This document shows positions 1 through 6,471 of a stretch of DNA of 7,325 bases, piece after piece (within the stretch, counting starts at the first letter, position 1; each line of letters starts with the position of its first letter). A program made the translations under genes and the position numbers. The stretch lies in the NCBI GenBank assembly GCA_003518125.1, contig DOZG01000086.1:1-7325 (forward strand), read 5' to 3'. Origin of the DNA: Patescibacteria group bacterium (lineage in GTDB: Bacteria; Patescibacteriota; Dojkabacteria; SC72). The notes under the pieces were generated by a model. The model was not told the origin of the DNA. It saw nothing but the letters and a program-made list of their open reading frames with translations, and did no database searches.

Positions 1-2
1 TT

Positions 3-461
3 ATGTCAGAACAAGTAGTTGTTAATACAGCAGAGCTTACTACCCAACAAGAGCTTGAGAGCAGGTCAGAGTTAGATGCCGTATATGATATTACACGACT
101 TATCCTAGAAGATTATGAAGAATTTAAACAAGATTGTCTGGAGAATAAGTTGATGGTTTTGGATAGTTTGGTCGAAGGTTATGACATATCTAAGCAGGCT
201 TGGTATGGTAGTGAACCAGTCATCTATGTCTATGTCGATTCGAAGAAGAGTTATGTGAGATATACAAATGGATGTGAGTTTTGGGGTGTCTCGTCTGAAA
301 GTATCATATATAGAGATCGGTATGGAATAGCAACTAGGCTGAGCGACCCAAATGATGAAAGGTTGTTAGCTTTGTGGGAGTATCTTCAGGAACATTTAGG
401 GTTCTTTGTTGATAAAGATAGGAATGTATTAAGAAAATGTACTGTTTATAACTACTCTTAA
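3..461 (+). CDS. Hypothetical protein, 152 aa
   Basis: I do not recognise this protein. It is an acidic, soluble-looking protein with no signal peptide and no membrane segment. Residues about 1-60 look helical and Glu/Asp-rich. Residues about 70-110 look like a run of beta strands rich in Tyr and Val (EPVIYVYVD, then KSYVRYTNG), and a helix with Leu/Trp follows at about 118-135. It ends in TAA. The ATG lies two bases from the window edge, so the true start could be further upstream and no ribosome binding site can be judged. The next gene, enolase, is 62 bases downstream on the same strand. Codon usage looks like that of the neighbours and the frame is open throughout, so a real gene is likely, but no function can be assigned. 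Confidence 0.7.
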   Translation: MSEQVVVNTAELTTQQELESRSELDAVYDITRLILEDYEEFKQDCLENKLMVLDSLVEGYDISKQAWYGSEPVIYVYVDSKKSYVRYTNGCEFWGVSSESIIYRDRYGIATRLSDPNDERLLALWEYLQEHLGFFVDKDRNVLRKCTVYNYS

Positions 462-523
462 ATATATTTTCAATTTTAGAGGATATGTAGCATAATGTAT
501 TAATAACTTTTAGCTAGATATTT

Positions 524-1774
524 ATGAAAATTAGTAATGTAATTGCTCAAGAGATATTAGATTCTAGGGGTGATCCTACTGTTGAATGTACTGTGATATT
601 AGAGAATGGTATTAAAGCTTCTTCTATGGTTCCTAGTGGTGTGTCTATTGGTACATATGAGGCTGTAGAATTAAGAGATGGTGATGAGGATAGGTATTTA
701 GGGAGGGGTGTACTTAAGGCTGTAGAGAATGTGAATAAGAAGATAGCGTCAGTGGTTGTAGGTATGGATGTAGAAGCTCAAGAAGAGATAGATCAAGCAA
801 TGATTGCATTGGATGGTACAGAGAATAAGTCTAATTTAGGTGCTAATGCTATTCTTTCTGTTTCTATGGCATGTGTAAGAGTAGCAGCACTTTCTAAAGG
901 AATTCCTATGTATGAGTATGTAGCTGGGATGTTTGGGAATAGTACGGAGGAGTATGAGATGCCAGTGCCCATGATTAATGTATTAAATGGTGGGAAGCAT
1001 GCACCTGGTGCTTCTGATATTCAAGAGTATATGTTTATGCCTATAGGGGCTAAAAATATTGAGGAGGCTGTTAGATGGGGTTCTGAGTGTTTTGATCATT
1101 TAGGTTATATTTTAAAAGAGATGGGTTATAGGACTACTGTTGGTGATGAGGGTGGGTATTCTCCTTCTCTTGGTAGTAATGAGGAGCCTTTAGAGTTAAT
1201 GGTAGAAGCTATTAAAAAGGCTGGTCTCAAGCCTGGTAAGGATATATCTCTTGCTATTGATGCTGCAGCTAATGAGTTTTATGTAGATGGAAAGTATGTA
1301 CTTAAAGCAGGTGGTAAGACTTTGGGTAGAGAAGAGTTGTGTGATATGTATATTAAATGGACAGAGAAGTATCCTTTAATGTTAATTGAGGATGGTTTTG
1401 CAGAGGATGATTGGGAAGGGTTTAAGTTGTTAGAAGAGAAATTGGGTGAGGAGATTATGAATGTAGGAGATGATCTGTATGTTACTAATATTAAGAGATT
1501 AGAGAAAGGTATTAAAATGGAGACTACTAATTCCATCCTTATTAAACTTAATCAAATTGGTACTGTAACAGAAACAATTGGGGTAATTAAAAGGGCTGAA
1601 GAGGTTGGTATGAGGAGTATTGTATCTCATAGGTCGGGAGATACAGAGGATACATTTATTGCTGATTTTGTAGTAGGTGCTGGTACTGGGTTTATAAAGG
1701 CTGGATCAATGAATAGAAGTGAAAGGGTTGGGAAGTATAATAGATTGGTTAAGATTGAGAGGGAGTTAAATTAG
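524..1774 (+). CDS. eno: Enolase (phosphopyruvate hydratase)
   Basis: Converts 2-phosphoglycerate to phosphoenolpyruvate in glycolysis; cytosolic and Mg-dependent. The family landmarks are present in order: DSRGDPTVE (13-21), mobile-loop PSGVSIG (37-43), EAVELRDGD (46-54), the NGGKHAPGASDIQE segment with His159 and Glu168, VGDEGGYSP with acid Glu209, metal ligands Asp246, Glu289 and Asp316, catalytic Lys341 in ILIKLNQIGT, SHRSGDTED with His369-Arg370-Ser371, and Lys392 in IKAGSMNRSERV. At 416 aa it is slightly shorter than typical bacterial enolases (about 430). The active-site loop is divergent: the usual PSGASTG is PSGVSIG, which keeps the metal-binding Ser but loses the Thr. The start matches the family N-terminus (MKIS.V.A.EILDSRG). 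No Shine-Dalgarno is visible; the 5' context is AGCTAGATATTTATG. A tiny membrane-peptide gene begins 12 bases after its stop and may be co-transcribed. Confidence 0.97.
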   Translation: MKISNVIAQEILDSRGDPTVECTVILENGIKASSMVPSGVSIGTYEAVELRDGDEDRYLGRGVLKAVENVNKKIASVVVGMDVEAQEEIDQAMIALDGTENKSNLGANAILSVSMACVRVAALSKGIPMYEYVAGMFGNSTEEYEMPVPMINVLNGGKHAPGASDIQEYMFMPIGAKNIEEAVRWGSECFDHLGYILKEMGYRTTVGDEGGYSPSLGSNEEPLELMVEAIKKAGLKPGKDISLAIDAAANEFYVDGKYVLKAGGKTLGREELCDMYIKWTEKYPLMLIEDGFAEDDWEGFKLLEEKLGEEIMNVGDDLYVTNIKRLEKGIKMETTNSILIKLNQIGTVTETIGVIKRAEEVGMRSIVSHRSGDTEDTFIADFVVGAGTGFIKAGSMNRSERVGKYNRLVKIERELN

Positions 1775-1786
1775 AAGATTGTTTTT

Positions 1787-1900
1787 ATGAGTGATAGCCC
1801 TGAGAAGGTAAGGATTGGTGGTTTAGTAGGTATGTGGTTTTTACCTGGGATATTACTTTTGGTTGGAGTGGTACTTGTGATTGTTTCGTTTATAATGTAA
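1787..1900 (+). CDS. Small single-helix membrane peptide, 37 aa
   Basis: An ATG 12 bases after the enolase stop opens a 37-codon frame ending in TAA. The peptide has a short polar N-terminus (MSDSPEKVRIGG, residues 1-12) followed by a hydrophobic stretch from about residue 13 to 37, built of Leu, Val, Ile, Gly, Met and Phe. That is what a single transmembrane helix with N-terminal charges looks like. The polar head and long hydrophobic tail are unlikely for random AT-rich DNA, and the gene fills an otherwise empty gap between two + strand genes. No Shine-Dalgarno is seen, so it may be translated by coupling to enolase. Its family is not recognised and its function is unknown. It could also be a chance reading frame. 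Confidence 0.55.
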   Translation: MSDSPEKVRIGGLVGMWFLPGILLLVGVVLVIVSFIM

Positions 1901-1953
1901 TTGAACTCTCTACTAATCTAAGATATAAAGAAGTAGATTATTAACTTTTTATT

Positions 1954-1959
1954 TATAAT
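1954..1959 (+). promoter_or_regulatory. Candidate -10 box for the membrane-protein gene
   Basis: TATAAT ends three bases before the ATG at 1963. No good -35 hexamer is seen 16-18 bases upstream. If used, transcription would start at or just inside the start codon. In AT-rich DNA such a box can arise by chance; the same pattern at other genes in the window raises its plausibility. Confidence 0.35.
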
Positions 1960-1962
1960 GAA

Positions 1963-2457
1963 ATGGCAAAGCCAACTAAGTATGCTCCCCTTATTTGTAC
2001 AGTAGTATCTATATTAGCTTTAATAGGAATAGTAGTTGGTCTTTTAACACAAGAGACTCTTGTTATTGTTTTTCTTCTTTTACCTGCAGCTATTTACGAA
2101 GTGTACAGAACAGAGGGCAAATCTACGAAGGCTTCTTCATTTCTTTTACTTGGGGTGTTGATAGCTGAGATACTGCTTATCATATTTAAGGTAGATTTTA
2201 ATCTTGCTGATTATTTTGGAGTAGATACAAAGTATATAGGTGGGTATATGGTCCCGTTGGGGGATATAGCAATAGTGGGGTCATCTCTTATGGCTGTTCT
2301 TTCTGTTATCCTTTTCTTAAAAACATATGGTAAATATACTAAGTGGTTAGCTGTAACAATATTCATTACTTCATTTGGGATAATATATTCTATAGATCCG
2401 GGTGTATTCAAAGAGTTATTCCAGTATGCGATAGAGCAAGGGATAAATAGGATTTAA
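1963..2457 (+). CDS. Multi-pass membrane protein of unknown function, 164 aa
   Basis: Hydrophobicity suggests about five membrane helices, at roughly residues 8-28, 31-48, 58-76, 100-120 and 127-143. They are separated by short polar loops such as YRTEGKSTKAS (48-58) and KTYGKYTK (120-127). The positive charges in these two loops fit a cytoplasmic location. The N-terminus MAKPTKYAP is a short charged lead, not a cleavable signal peptide, and the last 20 residues are amphipathic. I do not recognise the family. The chosen ATG follows a TATAAT box by three bases, which would fit a leaderless transcript. An ATG five bases upstream is in another frame. Its stop lies 14 bases from the stop of the convergent DUF1653 gene. 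Its link to the 37-residue membrane peptide upstream is positional only. Confidence 0.82.
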   Translation: MAKPTKYAPLICTVVSILALIGIVVGLLTQETLVIVFLLLPAAIYEVYRTEGKSTKASSFLLLGVLIAEILLIIFKVDFNLADYFGVDTKYIGGYMVPLGDIAIVGSSLMAVLSVILFLKTYGKYTKWLAVTIFITSFGIIYSIDPGVFKELFQYAIEQGINRI

Positions 2458-2471
2458 GGATACAATTACTT

Positions 2472-2714
2472 CTACCTTTCACTTACAAATTCAAATCTGT
2501 TTAATGTAGTACCATCATCTAGTTTCTTTGTTCCCATAAAATCTTCTAGTAATCTTACCCATACCCTAGTACCAATCTCGGGTTTGTCATATAGTGGTAT
2601 GTATACAACTAAGTCTTTTAATGTCTCTGAATCTTTTGCTAACATTAGTGCTAGATACATTCCTCCCTTAAAGTGCTTATATACTCCTGGTTTAAAGGTT
2701 CTTTTTTTATTCAT
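2472..2714 (-). CDS. DUF1653 domain protein, 80 aa
   Basis: A compact, single-domain protein that fits the DUF1653 pattern. The N-terminal KPGVYKHFKGGMYLAL (8-23) matches the family's GxYxHFKGxxYxVL opening. A central Ala-Lys-Asp-Ser-Glu-Thr run and LVVYIPLYD (35-43) match the 'HSET...VVYRPLY' core. VWVRLLEDF (51-59) and RFEFV (73-77) match the family's WVRP..MF and RF closing strands. The family is a small beta-rich fold of unknown biochemical role, often fused to or located near nucleotide-related enzymes. The full domain is present, so the gene is complete. It lies 34 bases downstream of glutamine synthetase on the same strand and could share its transcript, although the gap is very AT-rich with a T-run and might carry its own promoter. 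Convergent with the membrane-protein gene. Confidence 0.88.
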   Translation of the reverse strand: MNKKRTFKPGVYKHFKGGMYLALMLAKDSETLKDLVVYIPLYDKPEIGTRVWVRLLEDFMGTKKLDDGTTLNRFEFVSER

Positions 2715-2748
2715 GAGAGAGAATTAAAAAATTATTATTTATATAAAA

Positions 2749-4185
2749 TCAGAACTGATTCCATAAACACTGATTAGTTACTTCGTGATGATATATTACT
2801 TCAGATTTCTTTACAAACTTCCCTAACTCTCGTGGGGATCTATCCGCTGTTTTTTCTTTTAGATTAGCATACCTGTTCTTTGCATCTTTCCCCATAACTT
2901 TGATCATCAGATCACTTGTCTTAAATATTCTTAATGCATCAAATATATTACTTGGTAATACTCTTGTTCGGGGTCTTTTCTTTGTATCTACCTTCTCTTT
3001 AGGACCTTCAAGTCCAACCTTTAGTAGTGTATATATTAGAAGATATGGGTTTGTATCAGATCCTACAGACCTAACCTCAAGACGTGTAGAGTCTTCATTC
3101 CCAATTGGAAGTCTAATCATAGCAGACCTATCACTTGCGGAATATTTAATTTGATTAGGGGCTTCATATTTAGGATCTAATCTTCTGTATGAATTGACAC
3201 TAGAGTTTAATACTAGGGATATATCATTTGCGTTGCTTAAAATTCTATTAATGAAATCATCTGCGATTTTAGAGATACCATTCTCACCATTTACGTTATG
3301 AAAAAGATTTTTACCATTTTTGGATAGGGATATATTGGTATGCATACCACTTCCGTTTATACCAGTAAGGGGTTTAGGAAGAAAGCATGCAGTACACTCC
3401 ATATTTTCTGCTATTTGTCTTGCAATGAGTTTGTATAGCTGTATTTGGTCTGCAGCGTTAATGACATCTGTATATTTGTAATTAAGTTCAAACTGAGAGG
3501 GTGCGACTTCTGGGTGGTCTTTTTCGTTCTGAAAACCCAGAGCTCTTTGTGCTTCTGCGGTAGCATCTATGAATAGCTTTAGTTTGTCCTTTGGTAGTGA
3601 ATGGTAATAGCCTCCTAGGGATATCAATTCAAATCCTTTATTCTCTGTATATCTTGTTTCAGCATCAACTCCTTTGAGTAGGAAGCCTTCTAATTCATTC
3701 CCGATGTTGGCCTCTATTTTCTTTGTGTATAGTTCTTTGCTTAGTTCTTTTAGTCTGGTTCTAAAGTCAGAACTATGTACTGTGTTATCACTTTTGTATA
3801 TATCTGCAAAGAGTAATACTTTTCCAGCACCAAAGATATCTGCAGGCAACCAGTAGAAAGAAGCCCAATCTAATTTTAATCTTAGATCAGATTCATTTAC
3901 AGTACTAAATCCTTTAACAGAAGATCCGTCAAAGGTAAGGTTGTTACTGGCATTGAGGAGGTACTTTTTATCGTAGTCTAGCATATGGAATCTACCTTCT
4001 AGGTCTGAGAAGGCGACAATTACTGCTTTAATACCTTTTTCTTCTTTTAGGTAATCTCTATATTCTTTTTCTACCTTTTTGTAGTCCATGGTAGCTCTGT
4101 TAGATCTTAATTTTTTGGCTTTAAGGTTCATTTCCTCTAATTCCTGGTATGTCCAGGCGGAAAAATCTGTAAGTTGTGTATCCAT
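2749..4185 (-). CDS. glnA: Glutamine synthetase (GlnA-like, catalytic domain complete)
   Basis: ATP-dependent ligation of ammonia to glutamate; cytosolic, forming dodecamers in type I enzymes. Signature blocks in order: beta-grasp N-terminal domain with FDGSS (85-89), metal-site NELEGF with Glu164 and Glu166, EVAPSQFE (226-233; the family's E.GPGQ.E), the ATP-binding motif KPLTGINGSGMH (271-282), NSYRRLDP..EAPN (331-344), SDRSAMIRLP (351-360) and RLEVRSVGSDTNPYL (368-382). Length, 478 aa, is normal for type I. The C-terminal region lacks the NLYDLPPEE-type segment holding the adenylylated Tyr of GSI-beta enzymes, so GlnE-type control is unlikely. The first 35 residues (polar, WTYQELEEMNLKAKKLRS) are a lead-in before the grasp domain. 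Start: ATG preceded by a clear promoter about 50 bases upstream, but without a Shine-Dalgarno. Divergent from the Erm-like gene; DUF1653 gene follows. Confidence 0.95.
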   Translation of the reverse strand: MDTQLTDFSAWTYQELEEMNLKAKKLRSNRATMDYKKVEKEYRDYLKEEKGIKAVIVAFSDLEGRFHMLDYDKKYLLNASNNLTFDGSSVKGFSTVNESDLRLKLDWASFYWLPADIFGAGKVLLFADIYKSDNTVHSSDFRTRLKELSKELYTKKIEANIGNELEGFLLKGVDAETRYTENKGFELISLGGYYHSLPKDKLKLFIDATAEAQRALGFQNEKDHPEVAPSQFELNYKYTDVINAADQIQLYKLIARQIAENMECTACFLPKPLTGINGSGMHTNISLSKNGKNLFHNVNGENGISKIADDFINRILSNANDISLVLNSSVNSYRRLDPKYEAPNQIKYSASDRSAMIRLPIGNEDSTRLEVRSVGSDTNPYLLIYTLLKVGLEGPKEKVDTKKRPRTRVLPSNIFDALRIFKTSDLMIKVMGKDAKNRYANLKEKTADRSPRELGKFVKKSEVIYHHEVTNQCLWNQF

Positions 4186-4232
4186 ATTATTATTGTGAAG
4201 ATAATTAAGTTAAATCTAAGAACGAATATGGT

Positions 4233-4290
4233 AATAATCTATATGGTTATATTTAATATGTCAATAAGCTATGTGGAGGAATAATATATG
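4233..4290. repeat. Imperfect 30-base tandem repeat in the divergent gap
   Basis: AATAATCTATATGG (4233-4246) recurs as AATAAGCTATGTGG (4263-4276), 12 of 14 identical, offset by exactly 30 bases. The following bases end alike (AATATG at 4255-4260 versus TATATG at 4285-4290). The repeat covers the glutamine synthetase promoter. It could be a paired regulator binding site or just AT-rich low-complexity sequence. The rest of the 159-base gap (4186-4344) holds the two divergent promoters and no gene. Confidence 0.4.
4236..4264 (-). promoter_or_regulatory. Sigma70-type promoter of glutamine synthetase
   Basis: Read on the - strand: a perfect TTGACA (4259-4264), a 17-base spacer, then TAGATT (4236-4241), which matches TATAAT at four of six positions. 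Transcription would start near 4229, giving a 5' leader of about 44 bases before the ATG at 4185. The two halves of an imperfect 30-base direct repeat overlap the -35 and -10 boxes, so an operator here is possible. Confidence 0.6.
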
Positions 4291-4330
4291 GAACCCCAAA
4301 TCATATATTCAAGGTTAAATATTTATTAGA

Positions 4331-4339
4331 TGATATAAT
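4331..4339 (+). promoter_or_regulatory. Extended -10 promoter of the Erm-like gene
   Basis: TGATATAAT is a TGn-extended -10 box. It ends five bases before the ATG at 4345, so the transcript would begin at about the start codon (leaderless). No -35 match is seen 17 bases upstream, as expected for extended -10 promoters. There is no room for an Erm-type attenuating leader peptide. Confidence 0.5.
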
Positions 4340-4344
4340 TTCAT

Positions 4345-5187
4345 ATGGTAGATATAAAATATTCTCAAAATTTCTATAAAAACAGTAAGAATCTCGCAAG
4401 GATTATTAAATCTATCAATTTCTCTCCTTCGGACACTATTCTTGATATTGGAGCTGGAAACGGAGTTATCACTAAAGAGTTATTAAAATATTCTAATAAT
4501 ATTGTAGCTTATGAATTAGATTATAAATATTTTAATAAATTGAAGAAAGATTTTTTAAATGTGTACTCAGTTGTTTTAAAAAACAAAGATTTTTTGATAG
4601 CAAAACTTCCTCAAAAGGATTTCAAAATATTTGCCAATATTCCCTTTGCATTAACATCAGACATTATTAATAAAATTACAGACACGGACTCGTATTTAAC
4701 TGAAGCCTATTTATTTGTGCAAAAAGAATCTGCTGAGAGATTTGTGGGTAAACCTAAGAATACTCAGATTTCTACCATTTTGTCTTTGAGATATTCCTTT
4801 TCTGTTAGGGAACGTTTTAAAAGAGAGGATTTTAAACCAATACCTAATGTAGATATTGTTTTACTTAAAATTGTCAAGAAAAATGTTTTAGAAAAAGAAT
4901 ATGGATTGTATAGAGATTTCGTTACATATATATTTAATCAAAGAAATAGTTGTGTGTCTGACACGTTCAAGAAGTTATTTACTTTTAATCAATTAAGACA
5001 TATTAAGGAGTTTTTAAACAAGAATGGGTATATTAAACCTTCAGATATACCAGTTAAGTACTATCTTGAAATATTCCAGTATTACAAAACTAATGGTAGT
5101 AAGTACAGGGATAGAGTTAATGGTTATTATGAGAAGCATATACAGCAACATTCAAAGAGGGAGAAGGTTTATAGGACAAGGGTTTGA
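4345..5187 (+). CDS. Erm/KsgA-family rRNA adenine N6-methyltransferase, Erm-like
   Basis: SAM-dependent methylase of an rRNA adenine. The N-terminal KYSQNFYKN (5-13) matches the family's 'GQNFL.d' opening. SAM motif I is ILDIGAGNGVIT (32-43), the acidic motif II residue is Glu57 in AYELD, and catalytic motif IV is NIPF (98-101), followed by ALTSDIINKIT. The post-motif block LFVQKESAERFVG (123-135) and FKPIPNVD (163-170) are present. NIPF, and the C-terminal FVTYIFNQ...FKKLFTFNQL (192-217), look more like Erm (23S rRNA A2058 methylases, which give macrolide-lincosamide-streptogramin B resistance) than KsgA (NLPY; 16S helix 45). A basic tail of about 30 residues (252-280) extends beyond the usual end. 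The gene is more AT-rich than enolase, which could mean transfer. It is divergent from glutamine synthetase and convergent with the phosphatase module. Alternative: a divergent KsgA; the target cannot be proven from sequence. Confidence 0.88.
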   Translation: MVDIKYSQNFYKNSKNLARIIKSINFSPSDTILDIGAGNGVITKELLKYSNNIVAYELDYKYFNKLKKDFLNVYSVVLKNKDFLIAKLPQKDFKIFANIPFALTSDIINKITDTDSYLTEAYLFVQKESAERFVGKPKNTQISTILSLRYSFSVRERFKREDFKPIPNVDIVLLKIVKKNVLEKEYGLYRDFVTYIFNQRNSCVSDTFKKLFTFNQLRHIKEFLNKNGYIKPSDIPVKYYLEIFQYYKTNGSKYRDRVNGYYEKHIQQHSKREKVYRTRV

Positions 5188-5191
5188 AAGG

Positions 5192-5222
5192 GAATGAATG
5201 ATGCTAGGAGGTGTAGAACTTA
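5192..5222 (-). repeat. Degenerate terminal copy (R0) of the module repeat
   Basis: Aligned without gaps to the copy at 6564, the part from 5200 to 5222 matches at 17 of 23 positions, ending in an identical TAGAACTTA (5214-5222). The first eight bases, where other copies have TGGTGGGC, do not match. As in the other copies, the GAACT end lies 16 bases from the stop codon of the adjoining - strand gene. It marks the end of the array next to the Erm-like gene. Confidence 0.55.
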
Positions 5223-5236
5223 TGAATAGAATACTT

Positions 5237-5842
5237 CTAGTGTGGATCTTTTAGGTGTGATGTGTCATCAACCCTTATGTTTATAAATGTACTTCCTTCA
5301 TATTTGAATTCTGTAATGGAAGCATTGTCAGGATCATATTTAAAACTTTCTTCTCTTGAGACACCAAGCAAATATGGCATTAATATTCTAATTGTGCTCC
5401 CATGAGTTACAATAGCGATATTCTCCCCATTCGCTTGCCTAATAGAGTTATTAAGTGCATCAACCAATCTCTCTTCTGTTGTTTTCCATGATTCGCCCTG
5501 TGGTGGTTCATAAAGGAATCTTTCTTTTAATGTCAAAGGTTCAAGAACTTTCTTTACTTCACTCCATGGCCTGTTTGCATATATCCCCCAGTTCCTTTCT
5601 TCGAATCCATCTATTGGGATTATAGGAATATTTAAGATATCAGATAAGACATTTGCACTTTTTATAGCTCTTATTTCTTTTGAACAAAATATTCTAGAAA
5701 TTTTGTATTTCTGCAATGCTTTTCCTGTTTTCGTTATTTGTCCTTTTCCTGTTTCGTTCAGTGATTCAGTATCATATCGCTCATGAAGTTTATTACCTAT
5801 ATTTTTATTTGTTTCTCCGTGCCTAATGAGGAATATTTTCAT
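5237..5842 (-). CDS. Histidine phosphatase family protein (phosphoglycerate mutase-like)
   Basis: Branch-1 histidine phosphatase fold. The phospho-accepting motif LIRHGET lies at residues 5-11 (His8), the second Arg is Arg58 in SKEIRAIKSA, the acid is Glu81/Glu82 in GFEERNWG, and the second catalytic His is His147 in VTHGSTIRIL. 201 aa is typical for small phosphatases of the GpmB/CobC/PhoE type. Without a cofactor-dependent mutase's longer insertions, a phosphatase is more likely than phosphoglycerate mutase; the substrate is unknown. The start is supported by the family N-terminus (MKIFLIRHGET) at the very beginning. It is the last of three same-strand modules, each separated by the 29-base repeat; a TATAAT box six bases upstream suggests leaderless transcription. 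Its stop lies 49 bases from the end of the convergent Erm-like gene. Confidence 0.93.
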   Translation of the reverse strand: MKIFLIRHGETNKNIGNKLHERYDTESLNETGKGQITKTGKALQKYKISRIFCSKEIRAIKSANVLSDILNIPIIPIDGFEERNWGIYANRPWSEVKKVLEPLTLKERFLYEPPQGESWKTTEERLVDALNNSIRQANGENIAIVTHGSTIRILMPYLLGVSREESFKYDPDNASITEFKYEGSTFINIRVDDTSHLKDPH

Positions 5843-5848
5843 AGATTC

Positions 5849-5857
5849 ATTATATCA
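5849..5857 (-). promoter_or_regulatory. Extended -10 box of the histidine phosphatase module
   Basis: On the - strand this reads TGATATAAT, the same extended -10 as at the Erm-like gene. It ends six bases before the ATG at 5842. The TATAAT begins exactly 17 bases after the CCACCA end of the repeat at 5872-5900, so the repeat end occupies the -35 position although it is not a TTGACA-type hexamer. Confidence 0.5.
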
Positions 5858-5871
5858 ATAATTTCGGAATT

Positions 5872-5900
5872 TGGTGGGCGATACTTAAGAACATGGAACT
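5872..5900 (-). repeat. Module repeat R1 with tRNA 3'-end-like terminus
   Basis: 29 bases. On the + strand it begins TGGTGGGCGATAC and ends ATGGAACT. It is 27/29 identical to the copy at 7253-7281. On the - strand it ends in AAGTATCGCCCACCA, which looks like the last T-stem bases, acceptor strand, discriminator base and CCA of a tRNA. It lies 16 bases after the HD gene's stop and 29 bases before the phosphatase ATG. Confidence 0.85.
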
Positions 5901-5916
5901 GGAAAATAAGATTTCA

Positions 5917-6471
5917 CTATTTACTTTTATCTGAACTATCAGCTATATATTTTTTATGTGTTTTTTCCCTATTTTTTTGATACCATTCATTCGGTTTTGA
6001 ATTAATAATATCATCAAATATCTCCTTAGCTTTATCTGTATATAAATGACTTTTTGAGGTGTCTTCAGAATACAATCTTCTTTTTGCTTCTTCATTACCT
6101 TGTAATTCCAGTTCTTTGAGAGTTAAAAGATAATCAATATTATCGGCATCTTTAGCTATTTGAGATTCAAGTGTTTTCCTTTCATGATATTCTTTCAATA
6201 ATGCTCTAACTTCATTAGATGCCTTACCCATTAGTGCAAATTGTTCTTCTTGGGCTTTTTCTTCGTTCTGAGTAATATATTCTTTCTGATGCCAATTTGC
6301 ATCACCAGTTCTAGATTCTGGAAGATCGTGGAATGCTGCCATGATTAATACTTTTAAAGGATCAGCTCCTATTTCTTTTGCCAACAGATATGCAATTACA
6401 GTCACTCTTTGAGAATGCTCTGCAACTGATTCTACCTCTTGTAGCATATGAAGAACATAAGCTCTTTGCAT
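5917..6471 (-). CDS. HD-domain hydrolase, YfbR-like (5'-deoxynucleotidase family); 5' end incomplete as called
   Basis: HD phosphohydrolase of the COG1896/YfbR group, whose members remove phosphate from deoxynucleoside monophosphates using a divalent metal. Numbering from the ATG at 6471: ESVAEHSQRV (14-23) with His19, the HD pair His48-Asp49 in AAFHDLPESRTGD, and AKDADNIDYLLTLKEL (107-122) with Asp108/Asp110. The ATG at 6471 is probably internal. In-frame codons upstream, 6472-6516, encode TDLINLFYEIGSLRK, which matches the family N-terminus (hydrophobic helix, then 'LKRI.R'). That frame has no ATG, GTG or TTG before an in-frame TAA at 6544-6546. The only nearby ATG (6544) is in another frame and stops after seven codons, so the 5' end may be frameshifted or use an unusual start. 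The tail is Lys-rich. Middle module of the three-gene array. Confidence 0.88.
   Translation of the reverse strand: MQRAYVLHMLQEVESVAEHSQRVTVIAYLLAKEIGADPLKVLIMAAFHDLPESRTGDANWHQKEYITQNEEKAQEEQFALMGKASNEVRALLKEYHERKTLESQIAKDADNIDYLLTLKELELQGNEEAKRRLYSEDTSKSHLYTDKAKEIFDDIINSKPNEWYQKNREKTHKKYIADSSDKSK

Noticed and set aside
4186..4344. Erm-type leader peptide and attenuator
   Set aside because: The likely extended -10 box ends five bases before the ATG, leaving no leader, and no short peptide frame with stem-loops was seen.
5214..5239. Rho-independent terminator between the convergent Erm-like and phosphatase genes
   Set aside because: The best hairpin (TAGAA/TTCTA at 5227-5239) is five weak base pairs, overlaps the stop codon and has no T-run behind it.
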